Shown here piece by piece: positions 46,441 through 60,000 of a stretch of DNA of 64,000 nt. Position 1 is the first letter of the stretch. Each line of letters starts with the position of its first letter. The translations under genes were made by a program, and so were the position numbers. The notes under the pieces were generated by a model. It saw only the letters and a list, made by a program, of their open reading frames with translations. It ran no database searches and was not told where the DNA came from. Source of the DNA: Datnioides undecimradiatus (taxonomy: Eukaryota; Chordata; Actinopteri; Lobotiformes; Datnioididae); NCBI GenBank assembly GCA_008933995.1, contig WARS01000010.1, positions 4,939,001-5,003,000 on the forward strand. The letters run 5' to 3'.

Positions 46441-48709
46441 CAAGTATCACAAATATATATAATGATTGGTTATTTTATTTTTTGCTTTAATGGAAGCAAA
46501 TGCAACTTTAATAAATGTTTTAATAAATTCATACATACATCATAATGTGGTGAAAGCGCAGTGGTCTGACTGTTTTCCAAAGTCAGCCCAGGTCGCCTTG
46601 CTTCATCTGTTACAGTTTGGTGAGGTCCAGCCCCCTCCTCCCCAGAAACCAAGAGGAAGTTGCCCTGATTGAGCTTTGTCTGACCGTAAGGACAATACCA
46701 TCAGCAGCAGCAGCAGAGCTGGACAGACAACAACAAAATGCCAGACAATAACACTGAGTGCAAGTCCGGTAAAGTGTTACCTGAAATACAGTAAGCGGTC
46801 GGGTGTCCTTGTTTGTTACCGTTTTCCAGTGACATCACTGTATTGGAGTTAAACCGTGAAACTGCTTCTGGTTTCTTGACATCGTCACACTCGCCCAGTA
46901 TCAAAAGCCCAGCACTCAGTCACTCTTCACAGAAAAACCTTTGGTGGCGAAGCGTAAAGACTTTCTTGCCTCTTCCTGAGCCACAGCTGTTTGACATTCT
47001 GTCTCGTGAAATGGGTTTAAGTCTATGAGCTGTCTCTGCATGGCTGCATTTGGGTGGAGAAACACAATGAATGAATGTGCTTGTAATAGTGTGTCACTGC
47101 ATAATGGAAAAGACAGCTTACTTTACAGATTGTGCTTCGATTCCTCTCAGGGGGCTTTGGTGGGGGTAGAATGGTTCTAGTGATCCAGAGAGTGGATATG
47201 TTGTGGATGGCAGGGGAGTTGCTCCTTGATTTAGCTATTTTTAACTTGTTGTGTGGTTGATGATGGCAGACAGATCTACTTATCTCTGAGCTAATAGAGG
47301 CATCGCTTTCACTGAGGAGGATCCTCTTTCACCAGAGTCTGATTCGTACTGTTGGGTTGAGTTAACAGAGTACTGATACCTCCACTGTTTATATTCCCCT
47401 TTGGGCCCTGATCGTACTGACTTCTTTCTCCTATTACTAGTATTGTCACCCTGGAGGTGACATTTACGAGACTTAATCGATTGTGGAAACAATCCTGAAC
47501 CACAGCCTAAAATGAAACCCACTACAGCGCTCTCTTGAATAACTGGCACTCCAGTGTAGTTCCTTTAATTGTGCATGCTTTTGAAGCACAAGATATAAAT
47601 GTGTAAACAGTGGCATGAAATCAAAAAGGAAATTCCTTTATTTGAAATAAAACCTAGATTTAGTGCCAGACGACGGGAAGAATCCTCTTGTTGTGTTGTA
47701 GGAAGGACTTGCTAAACCCTGGGTCCCGTTGGGTCCTGTGAGACAAAGCGAGAGAAGTCAAGGTTGTGATAAATGAAGGCTGCGGCCGCCACATGGAGTG
47801 ACGTTCTCCCTCAGCCTACGCACCTCTTACCACCACCTAGAAGTCCTCAAGTACGTCCCCACATAGAAAACCCTGGGCTTGCTCAGTGTTTCAGGAGGAC
47901 ATGCTGTATTGTCTTACTTCCCAGAATCAGCCTGAATAATGTTTCTGACTCATTTGGCCACAGCTCAGTCTTGGCAGGCGTCCAGCGGACAGGACACCCC
48001 CGCCACTGACCTTTTATAAAGAGTAAGTCACCTAAATATCCGTGGCTCACTAATCACCCTACACTTCCTGTCCCTGTTGCAATTCAGACAGCCTACCGAG
48101 CATTGCAACCAGCTGATCATCTCCTCGTGATATCAGGCCTGATGAATTATATTCGTGAGCTCATCAGCACGGCAGATTGCTGTTTATTTTGGATACAGCA
48201 GTTAGAGAAGCCTGTGTTGTCATGTCATCAATATATGAACTGTAACTGTTAACCCACTATTTTCAGTGGTTTTCAATGCTTTAAATACACTTCATATATA
48301 ATATAATTCTGATACTATAGTATTGTGAGAATTATACTATTGTTAGGAGATAATGCATTACAAACCTCAAAACTCTAATTACTCAGCTTTTAAATTTGCT
48401 AATTGCAATAATATACCAAATGTAGACTAAAGTGATGAATTAAACAACATAAGTATGTTTTGAAGGTCTGATAATTTTCTTATTATTCAGAAATGGAAAT
48501 TAACCATTGTAGTTATAGCTGGCCATCCCTGCTGCCCATGAATATGCAGCTGTGCATATGCAAACATTTCATACCAAACATCCAAGAAGCTAACTGTCAA
48601 AACAGTCAGGTTTACAACTGGTTCTAATAAAAAACAGCACTTCTGTGGCCTGCAAGGGACCAAGGTGCTCTGGGTTGTCTTTTGTCTTCCAGAGACCTCA
48701 GTGCATTGG

Positions 48710-48865
48710 CATCCAAAAAAAGATTGACCTTTATTGATCCCCAGCTGGGACAATAACAGAAATAACAATAGGAAGTTAGAGAAATAAGTTATTGTGGTTT
48801 ATAAAAACTAGAATAAGAACAAAATACAAAATAGAAAATATCCAGGAGTATTTAGAGACAAATTT
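48710..48865 (-). repeat. Retroposon 3'-tail-like fragment
   Basis: On the minus strand it reads ...gtcccagctggggatcaataaaggtcaatc, the tail (ggggatcaataaag) shared by many fish L2/CR1-type LINEs and SINEs. It is followed on the plus strand by A-rich aataacagaaataacaat-type sequence that commonly flanks it. The MITE-like palindrome begins directly after it. Confidence 0.45.
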
Positions 48866-48867
48866 AC

Positions 48868-49028
48868 GTATCGTCACCTTCTTAAAACAATGGCCTATGT
48901 CATTTTTTGACAAAAATCTTTTTTGATTAATAAATATCATATACTCTATATTTGGTTCAGTTTTTTCTGTTTTTTGAAAAATCTTGAAAATGTGACTTAG
49001 GCCATTATTTTAAGAGGGTGACGATATG
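48868..49028. mobile_element. MITE-like palindromic element
   Basis: Two arms of about 40-48 nt (48868-48915 and about 48981-49028) are near-perfect inverted copies: TATCGTCACCTTCTTAAAAC at the left against GTGACGATA and flanking bases at the right, with ATGGCCTA / TTAGGCCAT inside both arms. The spacer is only about 65 nt of AT-rich DNA. Such a short non-coding unit with long terminal inverted repeats is the signature of a miniature inverted-repeat transposable element. No family name or target-site duplication could be fixed. Confidence 0.65.
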
Positions 49029-49418
49029 TTTTGTAATTATTAGCAGCAGAGTCAACAAGTCTTTCTAAATATAAACACAGACTGATATTTGATATGATTA
49101 AGAAGTAAAACCTAGATATAGATTATGAGATGAAGTATAAAAGGAACTGTAGTATAACATAGTATATAATGTATCATAGTTCAGCAGTGGTACAATATAA
49201 CATAACATGTAAAAAACACAATAATGTAATGACATCTATCCTGCAGAATGGAAACCCAGTGAGCTCAAAAAGCCTTTTGCAAAGTTTGGAAGTTGACCAC
49301 TGAAATGGCGATTTCCTTGGATCTCCACTGAAGTGATGTCAGACATGAGGTCATGCTGCTCAGACCCCAGACAGCTGGAGAGCAGACCTTCTACTTCTCC
49401 ACTGCAAAGAGTGTGAAT

Positions 49419-49430
49419 TGGGGGGGGGGG
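49419..49430. repeat. Poly-G tract (12 G) followed by ttcccc
   Basis: A homopolymer run read directly. It could fold with the following C run or form G-quadruplex structures in trans; no function is implied. Confidence 0.85.
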
Positions 49431-52224
49431 TTCCCCTCAGAGACCTGCAGCCAGCATCACATTGTTTACTTGGTTACAGAGTGATGATGTAACTGAGCTG
49501 AAAGAGGTTAGTGTATATGTGCTCATGCAATACGTGCTAGCCGTCACGGCCTTGGCTGTGATTCCTGTTCAATCAATCCAATAAAAATAACATAGCAGCA
49601 TGTGGTTTGAGGAGCACAGCTCTGCTTTGTCTGGCTCAGACGGTTCCCCATAACCCTTGTCTGAAATCCCATCCTCTGCTGTCCTCTTTTTAATTAACTT
49701 CCTCTGTCCTTTTAGCGCAGTCCTCATGCTGCGACAAAGGAGAGGCCTCTGCCAGAGACACATTGGGCCGAGTAGTGATGTTGTCCATACTTGACAGTGA
49801 AGTGCGTCACGGTTTTCGAGGCACTTCTGGATGTGGGTTGCATCTGTAGGTTTGTCTCATGATCAAGTGGAGAGACAGACAGTCTTTTCTTGGTGTGGAC
49901 GTGTGGCGGCTGAGCGACAAGAGTGAGTGGCGATTAGCATTTGATCTTCAACAAGCGGGGCTGTCACAGTGCCCGCCTGCCAAGAAGCATGCGGAGAACT
50001 GGGCTGGCGATCTGTGGGCACCACTAGCCCGGCGTCCTGCTGGGCAGAGGGGCGAAACAGATGGGCCATCTGGTGACTCGCTGGCACAAGACGGGGGTTG
50101 TTCTGTTCCTGTGTGTGCATTTGAGTGAGTGTGTGTGTAGCATCAACAGACTGGGCCACGTGGTGTTAGGAGACCACCTGTCTCGGGGCGGCTCTTCATC
50201 TCTCTCATGTGTGGTCAGCAGCACCATACTAGCTCAGCCTGACACCGAGTTTCACTGGCCCCTCTTCAGTGCATTGTTTGCTGCCTTATATATAACATAT
50301 ATCGTCTGTACCAGTAGTGTGTTTTGGTGTTTTGATATAAATCAACCCCTATTTAGGGCTCATGTTGCGATTTACTTAGAACCCACTGTTCCCAGAAACA
50401 CATTTATGCTGTCAGGTTTTAACTGTCTGATCCATCAACTCAGATTGGGGCCACTGACAGGAGCGTGCTGCATGTTCCCATGTTCAAACTCAGCTAGCAC
50501 TCTGTGCCTCAGCCCCTCAAGCTCTAAATTGCTCCAGTGGCCATTCTCTATTGCTTTTATGAAAAGTTTCTCTGGCTGACACAGAGAGAAAGTATTAGCA
50601 TTTCCACAGACAGGCTGGAGCATTTGTCTGTGCTGAATGTTTGGGACACACAGTGCGCACAGTGGTGCCGGCTTTAAAAGCATAAGAACACATGCAGCAT
50701 GGACACTGGAGATAACAACGAAAAAGTGAATGATGCTTTAAGGAAAAAAAACAGTAAGTATCTGGAGAGTGTTGCTATTAATCTCTCTGCTAGCTCTTCA
50801 GTCTTTCTGCAAATATTTTGTGTTGGAGCAACACAACTTTATATGCCCTCATCCTTCATTTATACAGTATATTTGGAATATTCATGCATTTTTTTCCATT
50901 TTCTGTATGTTTCTTCTGCAGCCCCATGTGGATGCATACAGCTATCCCACTATATTATCTCCCCTTAGCACTAATTTGTTAAATTGATACTCCCATTGTA
51001 GCTGAGCTGTTCCTTCTATGGGATCGTGCAATTAATCATGTGATGGAGTGGTCAGTTGACTGCAAAAATTAATCATTCAAAATGACACAACAGCAGAACC
51101 GAGACACTGTGGTTGAGCTGCAGTGCTTATACCAAACGTTGGCTCAGTCGTTGGTGCTGTGTGTGTCTGAGGCTGTAACCACTGACAACAGTAGCTGTGA
51201 TTCTGTGTGTTGTCTGTGTGTAGCAACAAGCTGTTGGTAGCAGGTAGTTCTCACATCGCTCAGACATAACAGGCTGCTAACAAGTTTAATAGAAGTCATG
51301 TAGTGTTGCTAACATGCCAGTCCTTTATGTGAACGTAAGAAATTTGAAATAGTAACTGATCCTAACTAAAAATATTGGGAGTTTTTGTTTCCATGAAGTA
51401 ACAAGTTTCAGTTCACTGATCTTTTGACCTTTCTGTCACGCTACGTTTAATGTAACTTTAATAGAAAATGGCTAGCTTTACGTAGTTCTTAAATGTATCT
51501 CTGAAAAGCCTTTTTTGGCTTCTTGAAACCTGATGCTTTTGGTCAACCTTACATGGACTTGTGAATGGTGCTGTTGTGGTCTTGTTGTGTTTCTCTAAAT
51601 CCTGTTCCCCTTTTTGCTAAGGCTGCATTCAAAAAATGCAAGTGTGTGTGTGCATTTGCGTGTGTGTGTGAACTGTTCGTTAGTAGCCTGGAACAGGATG
51701 TGACAGAAAAGTCAAGATTTCACCTGCCTGCAGTATGAAATGTAATATAAACATAATAAACATAAATACTGTCAGACTGATTGGGAAGTGGTTTATTCTG
51801 AAAAACAGCTGCATTTTCCCTTCTGTGCTTTACGAACAAAATAACAACAGTCAGAGGTAAAACACTCTGTATCACCTCATTATGGGATGTGACAGTCGCT
51901 TTTCAGCTCCGCACTCAGCAACTTAATGCATGAAGAAAGCTTAGTCTTTGAAGTGCTCATGGTGTTCACCTGAGGCAGGCAGTTAGGCAAACGCCCACGC
52001 CTACCTCGCTGATGCACCATGAGATCTCAAGGGCATGGGCCTCCTCCATCATCAAATACAGAGGAATCCCTCCGCTGCTGCCGGCTCATGGTTCTCAGAG
52101 TGGCAATAAAGAGACACAAGGGCATTGACAGGATTTAGATGGCTTGAGTTGCCAGCATCAAATGCAGTTCTTGGCTGTCATGTTGTTATTTGTCTGCCAG
52201 GAGTTTTCAAAAAAGGATATGTCA

Positions 52225-52268
52225 ATCTCTAGAGATCATCCTGGTTAAATAAAGATTAAATAAATAAG
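52225..52268 (+). repeat. Retroposon tail-like fragment (cctggttaaataaag type)
   Basis: The sequence atcctggttaaataaag followed by attaaataaataag closely resembles the end (cctggttaaataaaggttaaataaa) of a very common teleost retroposon family. Only the tail is present. It lies about 180 nt upstream of the MAP3K start-codon exon. Confidence 0.45.
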
Positions 52269-52451
52269 AGAAGCGGTGACATTGATATTCGGGGGGAAAA
52301 GTGCTTTGTGTTGAAACTGCCACCTGCGTCCTGTTTTGTCATTGTTTTTGTGCAATCACAGAAATATTATGTGCACCGAGCTGAAGGAAAGTGGCACACA
52401 CACTTCTTGGATGTTGAAACCGCAATGTTTTTTGTTTTATGTGTTCTCAGG

Positions 52452-52481
52452 ATGAAATCTACGCCTGCAGAGAGAGGTTGA
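52452..52481 (+). other. Upstream ORF 1 in the MAP3K leader (9 codons)
   Basis: An ATG two bases into the exon opens MKSTPAERG and stop, ending 49 nt before the favoured main ATG. It is read directly; whether it is translated is unknown. Confidence 0.5.
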
Positions 52482-52486
52482 GCTCT

Positions 52487-52516
52487 ATGCTCGAGTTCAA
52501 CAAGGCCACTTCCTGA
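52487..52516 (+). other. Upstream ORF 2 in the MAP3K leader, overlapping the next ATG
   Basis: MLEFNKATS and stop. Its TGA shares its final A with an ATG (TGATG at 52514-52518) that is in frame with the kinase. This arrangement can allow termination-reinitiation or impose repression. Confidence 0.5.
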
Positions 52517-52530
52517 TGATGACAGTAAAC

Positions 52531-55304
52531 ATGGGTGAGTATTATTCGAAAGCTGTACCGCGTGTACATACAGAAACCTGTGCGTTTGCAGGGGAGACAA
52601 ACAAGCACGCACACCTCTCACGCATCCTCTGGCAGGAACAGTGCGAAGAAAAATAACACATGTACGAGAGTGGAAAAGTGTGAGGAGGCTGTTAACGGCT
52701 CCAGATGGCCTGTTTTATACACACTCCTTTTGGGCTTATTACATTGTTTCTAGCAAAAAGTGTTGCTTTCCTGACGTCTTTATACTTAAGTCAGATATGG
52801 ACAGTTGACTGCGTACTAGGGAAGGTTCTGGGTGCACACATTTCCCTCAAAATAAGAGAGATTTCAGTGTTGCACATTTATTTATATTCACACCTACCAG
52901 GCCTGTGAACAGACATATGCACTCCTACCTCTATGCAAAACCAGGTGCCCACACACACACACACACACACACAGAGTTCCTCCATACAATACATCTAAAA
53001 CAATAGAGGCTGCCCTGTGGTATATTTGCATGTGTACAGGACCTGTAGGCCTGGAGCAGCTCAGGTCTCAACCTGTTGCTTGCCAACGTCTGTAAACGAA
53101 ACTCACTATTTTTTGAATTGATATCAGTGGTCTATTCACAATACGATGTCATAGCCACAGTACAGCATTCACCCACAGCTATTTTATTTTTCAATGTCTT
53201 TCTGCTGTGATCTAAAACTGTGTTGCCTGTGTTTCCACAGATGACGGTCTCCAAAATGGACCCGGACAGCACAGGAACTCACAAGGTAAACCCCAAATGA
53301 GAAATAGCTTGACATCAAAGACTTGTTTAATATTTCTCTTAATGTATCAGATGTTTCTCATTCATGCTCATCATAGAAAACATTAGTTGTCTAGTAAACA
53401 TGTTGAACATGACAACAGCAGCGGTCAAAATACAGATCAGCGGAAAACAGTCTTTCGCCACGCATACATATATCCAGCCTTTCACAATCCACTTCTTCTT
53501 CTGTTGACTTTTGTGGTGTCATTACATTTCCACCACGCTTTAATAGAAATACAGACGTACACAGGCCGAGAGAAGGAATGTCACAACCTTTACATACTGA
53601 ATGGAAATGTTTGCAAACACCAGTGAAAAGGTTTTCGGCCGAGACTTTACAAACATTAATTGCGCAACAATTGTCACACACCCACAATGCTCTGCATTAC
53701 ATCAGCACCATTATTTGTAGTGAGAGATTAACTGCTGGGGATTAAACGTTACACCCATTAGGTGTTAAATTAGCTGTATCTCAGTTTCGACAAACAGCAA
53801 GGTGTGTAGAGAGTTTAGAGTGCGCCTTGCTTATTATAGCTGGTGTGCTGGTGTGTTTGTGTGTGTGTGTGCGCTGTGCGTCAGAGCTCGCCCCGTGCTG
53901 CTGCAGAGTGAGGACACATTTGGCTCCAGCTGCTAATCCTGCCGGATGCCTTTGCCATGATGTGTCTCTCGGCACCAGGAAATCCCCTCAATGTCTTCAT
54001 TCAGGCAGCCTGCCTCAAACACACACACAGTTGCTGCCTCGCTGGCCCTTGCGCACACTTTGTTAGCTTGCAAATTGCAGTACTAGCTTCTTAAAGACAG
54101 CATTTCTCTTAAAGCACTCTTGGGGTTCTAGCCTGCATCTTGAACTCTAAACTCTTTTTTCTGAAGCCGTTCTGGCTTTGGAGAACTCGCGACTATCTGC
54201 TTGAGCAGTGCAGCTTACAGGACTATAACTCTTTCCATGTAAACTATCTTGGACAGGAACTCCAACTTCATTTCTCCCACTGCCACTTTCACAGTTCTCA
54301 GCTTTAGCCTGAAAAAATAAGAGAGATGCAGAGTGGTGATGCAATGCTCAGCAATCAGACTCCATTGTGTAATGTTGCTTGCTCTGCTCTGCTTCCTGGA
54401 ATTCCCCTTTTTCTTATGCTAGTCACATTTTACCCAAGACACAAGAAGAAGAAGCAGAGAAGATGGACTACAGGTATCTCAAACTACTACATCCACCATA
54501 AATACATAATGTTGTAGGTCATATCCAAGGTTCCTTACACTGCTGTAGCTGGTGTGTGAGGCTGCTACTGGCAGTGATGTGTGAGCTGGTTGCTTTCCAC
54601 TGCGCTGGTGGTTAGCCTTGGCTGGCCTCGGCCTGGCAGCGGCTGTGGACCAGGCCTCAGTGATGTAATAACTTCATTTATAGGCGGCCATCACAGCCGG
54701 ATCTGTACGCCACCACGCAATTCTCACACTCTCACTGCCCTCATCGCCAACTGACCCTCCCTCCCTCTGCTCTCCTCTCAACTGTTATCCATAGGTCACA
54801 GCACAGGCCTTGAGCACACATAAAGACACACGCACAAACACACACACATACAGATATACACACACACACAGATGCACACAGGCAGGTCTACATTGTTTGT
54901 TTTGTATCCTTGACTGCCTGTGCAGGATAGTCTGGAGCTCTGAGCCTGTAGAGGCAAGACTGGAACAACACTTGTTACCAGAGAGAGAGAGGTGATAATG
55001 AGACATGGAGATGGAGGAAGAGTTGGGTCTAATTGTAGAATTTTAATATAAGATATATGATGTTTTCTTAAGTGGAGCTGAAGTCTATCAATCAAATTAA
55101 TTTATTTTAAGAGAAAATCAACTGTCATCAATTTGGAAATCATTTAATTGACAAAAAGGGGTTTTTTGACAAAAAAAGCAAGTTAAAGATATCAAAATGA
55201 AAATGTTCACTTTTTTGGAAACATCATTTGGACCCTTTTGACTGAATAATTAGAGTTATCCGAAAATATTTCAGTCAAAAAAAAAAATAAAATAAATAAA
55301 AATA

Positions 55305-55335
<31 letters not shown>

Positions 55336-57048
55336 AATTCTTTATCATTATTTGTAGCCCTGCCCAAAATAAAACCCCATTTCATCAAACCAAAACAAAG
55401 AACCCTGCACACTCTCCTTGTCTTGTATATACAGTAAAGTACAACAGAAGCATGTTCATTAATTTGACAGAGTGGCTATGGATAAGTGCTCTTTACCTTC
55501 GTGTCCATCTTTGACTGATTCAATTAAAAACCCATTAATTTCCTGATGTGGAATAACGTGGTTAACCCAGCTCCATATTCAGAACAGACACAGTGACTCA
55601 GTTCCTTCCTGCTTAGAGAGGAGAAGCCTGGTCAGGCTGTTAGTCATCCACGACTTCTGACAGCTTATATTTTAACCAGACCTCCTCCTCGTCCATTTGA
55701 ATCTTAGCAGGCAGCTTCAGGTCGATACACTATGTATGTGCAACGAAGAAACATTTTTACTGGAGCTATGTGGCTTGTTTACATTCATAGGTGTGATTTC
55801 ATTCTATTCTCTATTGTTTCCTCTGTCTTATCTCCTCACCACACCAGGAGAGGAAGACACCCGAAGTGCCTTATCACAACCAAACTACCCACACATGTAG
55901 TTATAAACCAGTTGCAAGGAGTTTGCTCAAGAGACACATTCACAGCATGCCATTGCATCTAATGAGAAAAATACTACAACTCGATTGTCTCCAATTATAG
56001 TAAACAGTCAGTTGTTTAGTTAAGACTTGGCGCTAAAATAAAATACCCAATAAGGTATTGTCATCGAGTTCATGAATATCACTTCCCCTCCACCACTGTG
56101 CTGGCTTTCTTTTCACTGTTTGCACTGTGGGCCGAGATTTTGTGGGTGTAACTTCTCTTATCACTCATTTCCCTGAAAGTGGAGGGAGTGTGTCTATTAG
56201 TGGCAAGAGGGGGTTGAGTCCCTCACATCACTCCACTCCACCTCTGTGGTTAGCTGTTGGAGCAGTTTCGGTTCCGTTTAACTCGACAGCCAGGGGAATG
56301 TTTGTAGAAGGATTTATAGTTAGATCATGAGCCTCTCGAATGAAGAAAAAAACACAGTCTTATAGAATGAGTGCAGAAGAAATAAAATGCATCTTCAGTT
56401 CAGGTTTTGCTGCTCTTCTTAGCAAAGTTTTGGTAACGTTTCTAACTGACATTATTGGGCGCAACTGGGGAATCTTCTCTACTTACACTATAGTTACATT
56501 ACATTGCAATACATCCAGAAGCCAGTGGTTCTAGCCATCAATACAATAGAGGATGCATAATTAAATAAGACAGATTGAAGGGAAACAAGCTAATTCAGGC
56601 ATATTATGAAAAATAATGAAAATTAGGGAATGCCAGTAGGTGAGCATGTAGGGTCCAAAATTGTCAAAATGCAGATTAGGGATCCAATGATCTGATCCAC
56701 CAGATCAATAACTGTCCTTGTTGAATGGATTGGATATTGGTCCATTTCATAATTAAATGCAGTTTTTTCAGTGTCATTTGAAAAGTCAGTGTTTCTGTTA
56801 TAAATGACATTCATTCAGTCAGTCATTATGGGAAGTTCTTGTGTGCCACAACAATCTCTGAACTCAGGTTACCTTATAGAAATGACCCCAGTGAGCATAC
56901 AGGTTTTTAATTTGGGATTAAGACCCCTGAAATTGGATCAGGAATCAATTTGAGTTCAGGCATCTGAGTGGAAATTGAAGGGAAAAAGACAGCATCCCTA
57001 ATGTGGTTTAGTAAGTCCATGTTAGGAAGTGTCTGTGTGTGTGTGTGT

Positions 57049-57085
<37 letters not shown>

Positions 57086-60000
57086 TGTGTGAGCACACAG
57101 TGTCCCCCAGGTGAACCCAGCACACTGGCCCACTGTCGGCTAACAGCTGGCCACAAAAGCCGTACAGTGGGAACAAGATCAAATGTCGTCTCAGAGCCCA
57201 TCTGCTCCCTGTGCTACTATCACACTTACTGTGTGAGTGACATTCCCAGTGGTCTTCCACACAACACACACACATACCCATTTTATTCTAAAGAATGTGG
57301 CCCGTCCTGCAGGTGCTGTTTTTGCTGCAAGACACACACCTGGCCTGGTTTCCTGGTGAACGTGTTTATAATGAATGCACCCTGGGCTCATCTGAGAGGC
57401 AGGCAGGAGCCCAGGTCAACGACCTCTTCTTTATATCATAATCACCGCACTCCGATAATTGGTTCTATTAAAGTCTCTTGATATGGTAATGTCTGACATG
57501 CTCATCTGCATGATTGCCCCCTTTACACAGGAGAGTGTGTGTGTTAGAGCGTTTATGAGTGAGTGTATGGCAGAAAGTGTGAAGTGGGAGAAGAGAAGTG
57601 AGAAATGGAGAACAGGCTCAATGCTGAGCCGATGAGCATTTACTTACAGGTCTGCTGAATTCATTTTAAAGGTTTAACAAACATTGCATGCGACTGCTCG
57701 GCAATATATATAAATATTACATCAATATCTTCATATGAGACTAGATGACGTCTTTTTTTGGCTGTCATTATATTAGGATATGTCATATGTGTTGTCATTT
57801 CCTGGTTTCTGAAGCTGCAGTAAAGCGATGTGAAAATGTGATCTTACCAGACTGTGCTAGCTGTTCTGTTATTTGCCTTTATTATTTTTTTTAACTTTTA
57901 TTATTGGTATTTTTCAGTATTTTGTTCATTTATTCAATTTAATTATTTAACAAAAATCGCATTATTTAAATATTTCATAAACACACTCACTCATCCCTAA
58001 ACTATTGTCCCTGTTTGGATATTGAGGTATGTTGTCTAAAATATTGGACATATTATTCCCTGTGATCTTAAGCATGGTTGACTTCTTGGCTAGCCTCTGA
58101 TTTCTCCATTAAAGTCTCAGCTCTTGTTTGAGGTTGCAGCTAGCTTTCTCAATCAGTGTTTGACGAAAGATCATTCTTTGTCTGACTACACCAGACCAAA
58201 TAATTATATTCCTGAAATATAAAATGAAATATTGAAGCGCTTGATAACCGAGTTCCAGGCTACAGACTGACGACCGCGTCGTCCCCTGCGACCGGCCCTC
58301 ATTAACACCCTTGCTGCATTATTAAACACCTTTGTTCTTTCATGGCTTTCAGAGTTTGAGAGTGCTCAGCATTGTTCTCATTAGAATTCCTCCCCTTACT
58401 CACACCTCGAAGACATAGATTTATGTTGTTTAGGTGTTGTGCAGAGACAAAAAAACTTGTTTGAAGGTATATTCTGTATTCACAGAGAATACAGTGTTCT
58501 GATTACGTAAGTGAGGAACTATGGATGCTATGTGACCAGGAAGTAAAAGACCTGGTGTTGCCTCATCAACCTGTTTGAGCTAACGCAAGCTTCCCCAGCA
58601 CCTCTATGATAAATAGTGAAGCTGTGCTTGTGTGAATTTCTTAGATTGTCACCAGCCGACTGTTACACACTAAATGTCAAGAATTGGACACATGGGCCAT
58701 TTATGTCGCAGTGAAAGTGAGTTTACACAGCTGCTGTCATCTTCTGCTGTTTTAGTTCTTTTACTTTACCATAAGCAAGCGAGACTGAGAGTCATTACGT
58801 GTAACTGCAACTGTGATAACGTGTCTGTTTTCTCTGTAGATGACGAGGAGGCACTGAACTCCATTATGAAGGACCTGGCAGCCCTGGGTCGCTGCTACAC
58901 CCAGCACAACATCCACAAACCCAAGAACAGAACCTTACTCTACAAACAGGTACAATGACAGAATCCATCTCCTTAGTATCAATATAAACCTCTGACCACC
59001 TCTGGTAGGCTTAAATGGAAGCTGTAAAAGTTGGGTAGTGTCATTGCTGTCTGAGGAGCAGATATGGTCAAATTATGTCAATAAAATTGGGATTTTAAGG
59101 AAGGTTTTCAGAGGTGAAACCTCCCCAGCATATTGCAGAGTTGTACTCATTACTAAAATTGTGTAAATACAGCTCTATACCAGATTGCAATCATCAGTGG
59201 AGTCTCTTTAGCATGCATGAAGTTAATTTGTCTTTACTTTGATAAATCTGAATATTTGGGACATGCTGAGCATATGAAGGATGGAGATTAATTGGATTAT
59301 GTTGCATTCAAGCTTTCCTTTTTTTGGAATCCAGTCTGAAACTATAAACGTTTTACAGTCACCTTTTAAGCCTACGGGGGGGTGAATGTAGGTATTTGGG
59401 TTGAGTATCACATTAAAGCTGTTGCACTTTCTGCTCAATTACAGTTTATTAACCATACACACCAGCAGTGCCTTGACCTTTACTGTCATTCTGGGTTTAT
59501 ACACAAAAACTGCACCGTCGCTGCTGCTTCCTTTTTTGGATTTTGTTTTACTGGACTGACAGCTGCTGGCTGCCAAAGTCAGGTGAAGGTTGTGCTTCGA
59601 CTGAAAGCAGCTTATTCTGATTCAAACACATTTTGCAGGCGCTAATGTGACAGTGTGCTGCATTCACTAACATTTAACGTCATGGGAATTTTAAACTCCA
59701 CCTTAAGGAAACCGTTGCCAGCTTGTGGTGTATTGTATGTGGCTACATGCTGCAGGTGCACACAAACAAAGTAAATTAGAGCTTTTGGTCCAGCCTGTGC
59801 TCTGACAGAGATTTTGTAACAAAATCTGGTTTTCAGAAAGTTCTCTCTATAAAAATGCCATACCCATTTGCTAAGCCATCACTTACAAAGATTATCATCT
59901 GATTTCTGACCTGTCAGTTTATAGCTCCAGTAGATCAAATCTTTGTAAATGATAAATTGACACATTTCAGGCGGCTAATCAATTTTCTTCATCGTTTTTG

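Larger units (their letters stand above)
43365..52450. other. Large intron 1 of the MAP3K2/3-like gene, rich in transposon relics
   Basis: This 9.1 kb interval lies between the putative leader exon and the start-codon exon. It holds a Tc1-like fossil (45.36-46.44 kb), a retroposon tail (48.71-48.86), a MITE-like palindrome (48.87-49.03), a poly-G run (49419-49430) and another retroposon tail (52.23-52.27). Remaining frames such as 44072-44254 have no family signal. I saw nothing else I can name in 46.5-48.7 and 49.4-52.2 kb. Confidence 0.5.
53286..58839. other. Intron of the MAP3K2/3-like gene
   Basis: A 5.6 kb interval holding A-rich/(AT)n (55277-55335) and (GT)n (57033-57090) tracts and CA/CG-variable runs near 54.8 kb. 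All frames are short and lack family signal. Confidence 0.55.

Noticed and set aside
56907..57481. Overlapping long frames on both strands
   Set aside because: They are produced by the (GT)n microsatellite at 57033-57090, which is stop-free in several frames.
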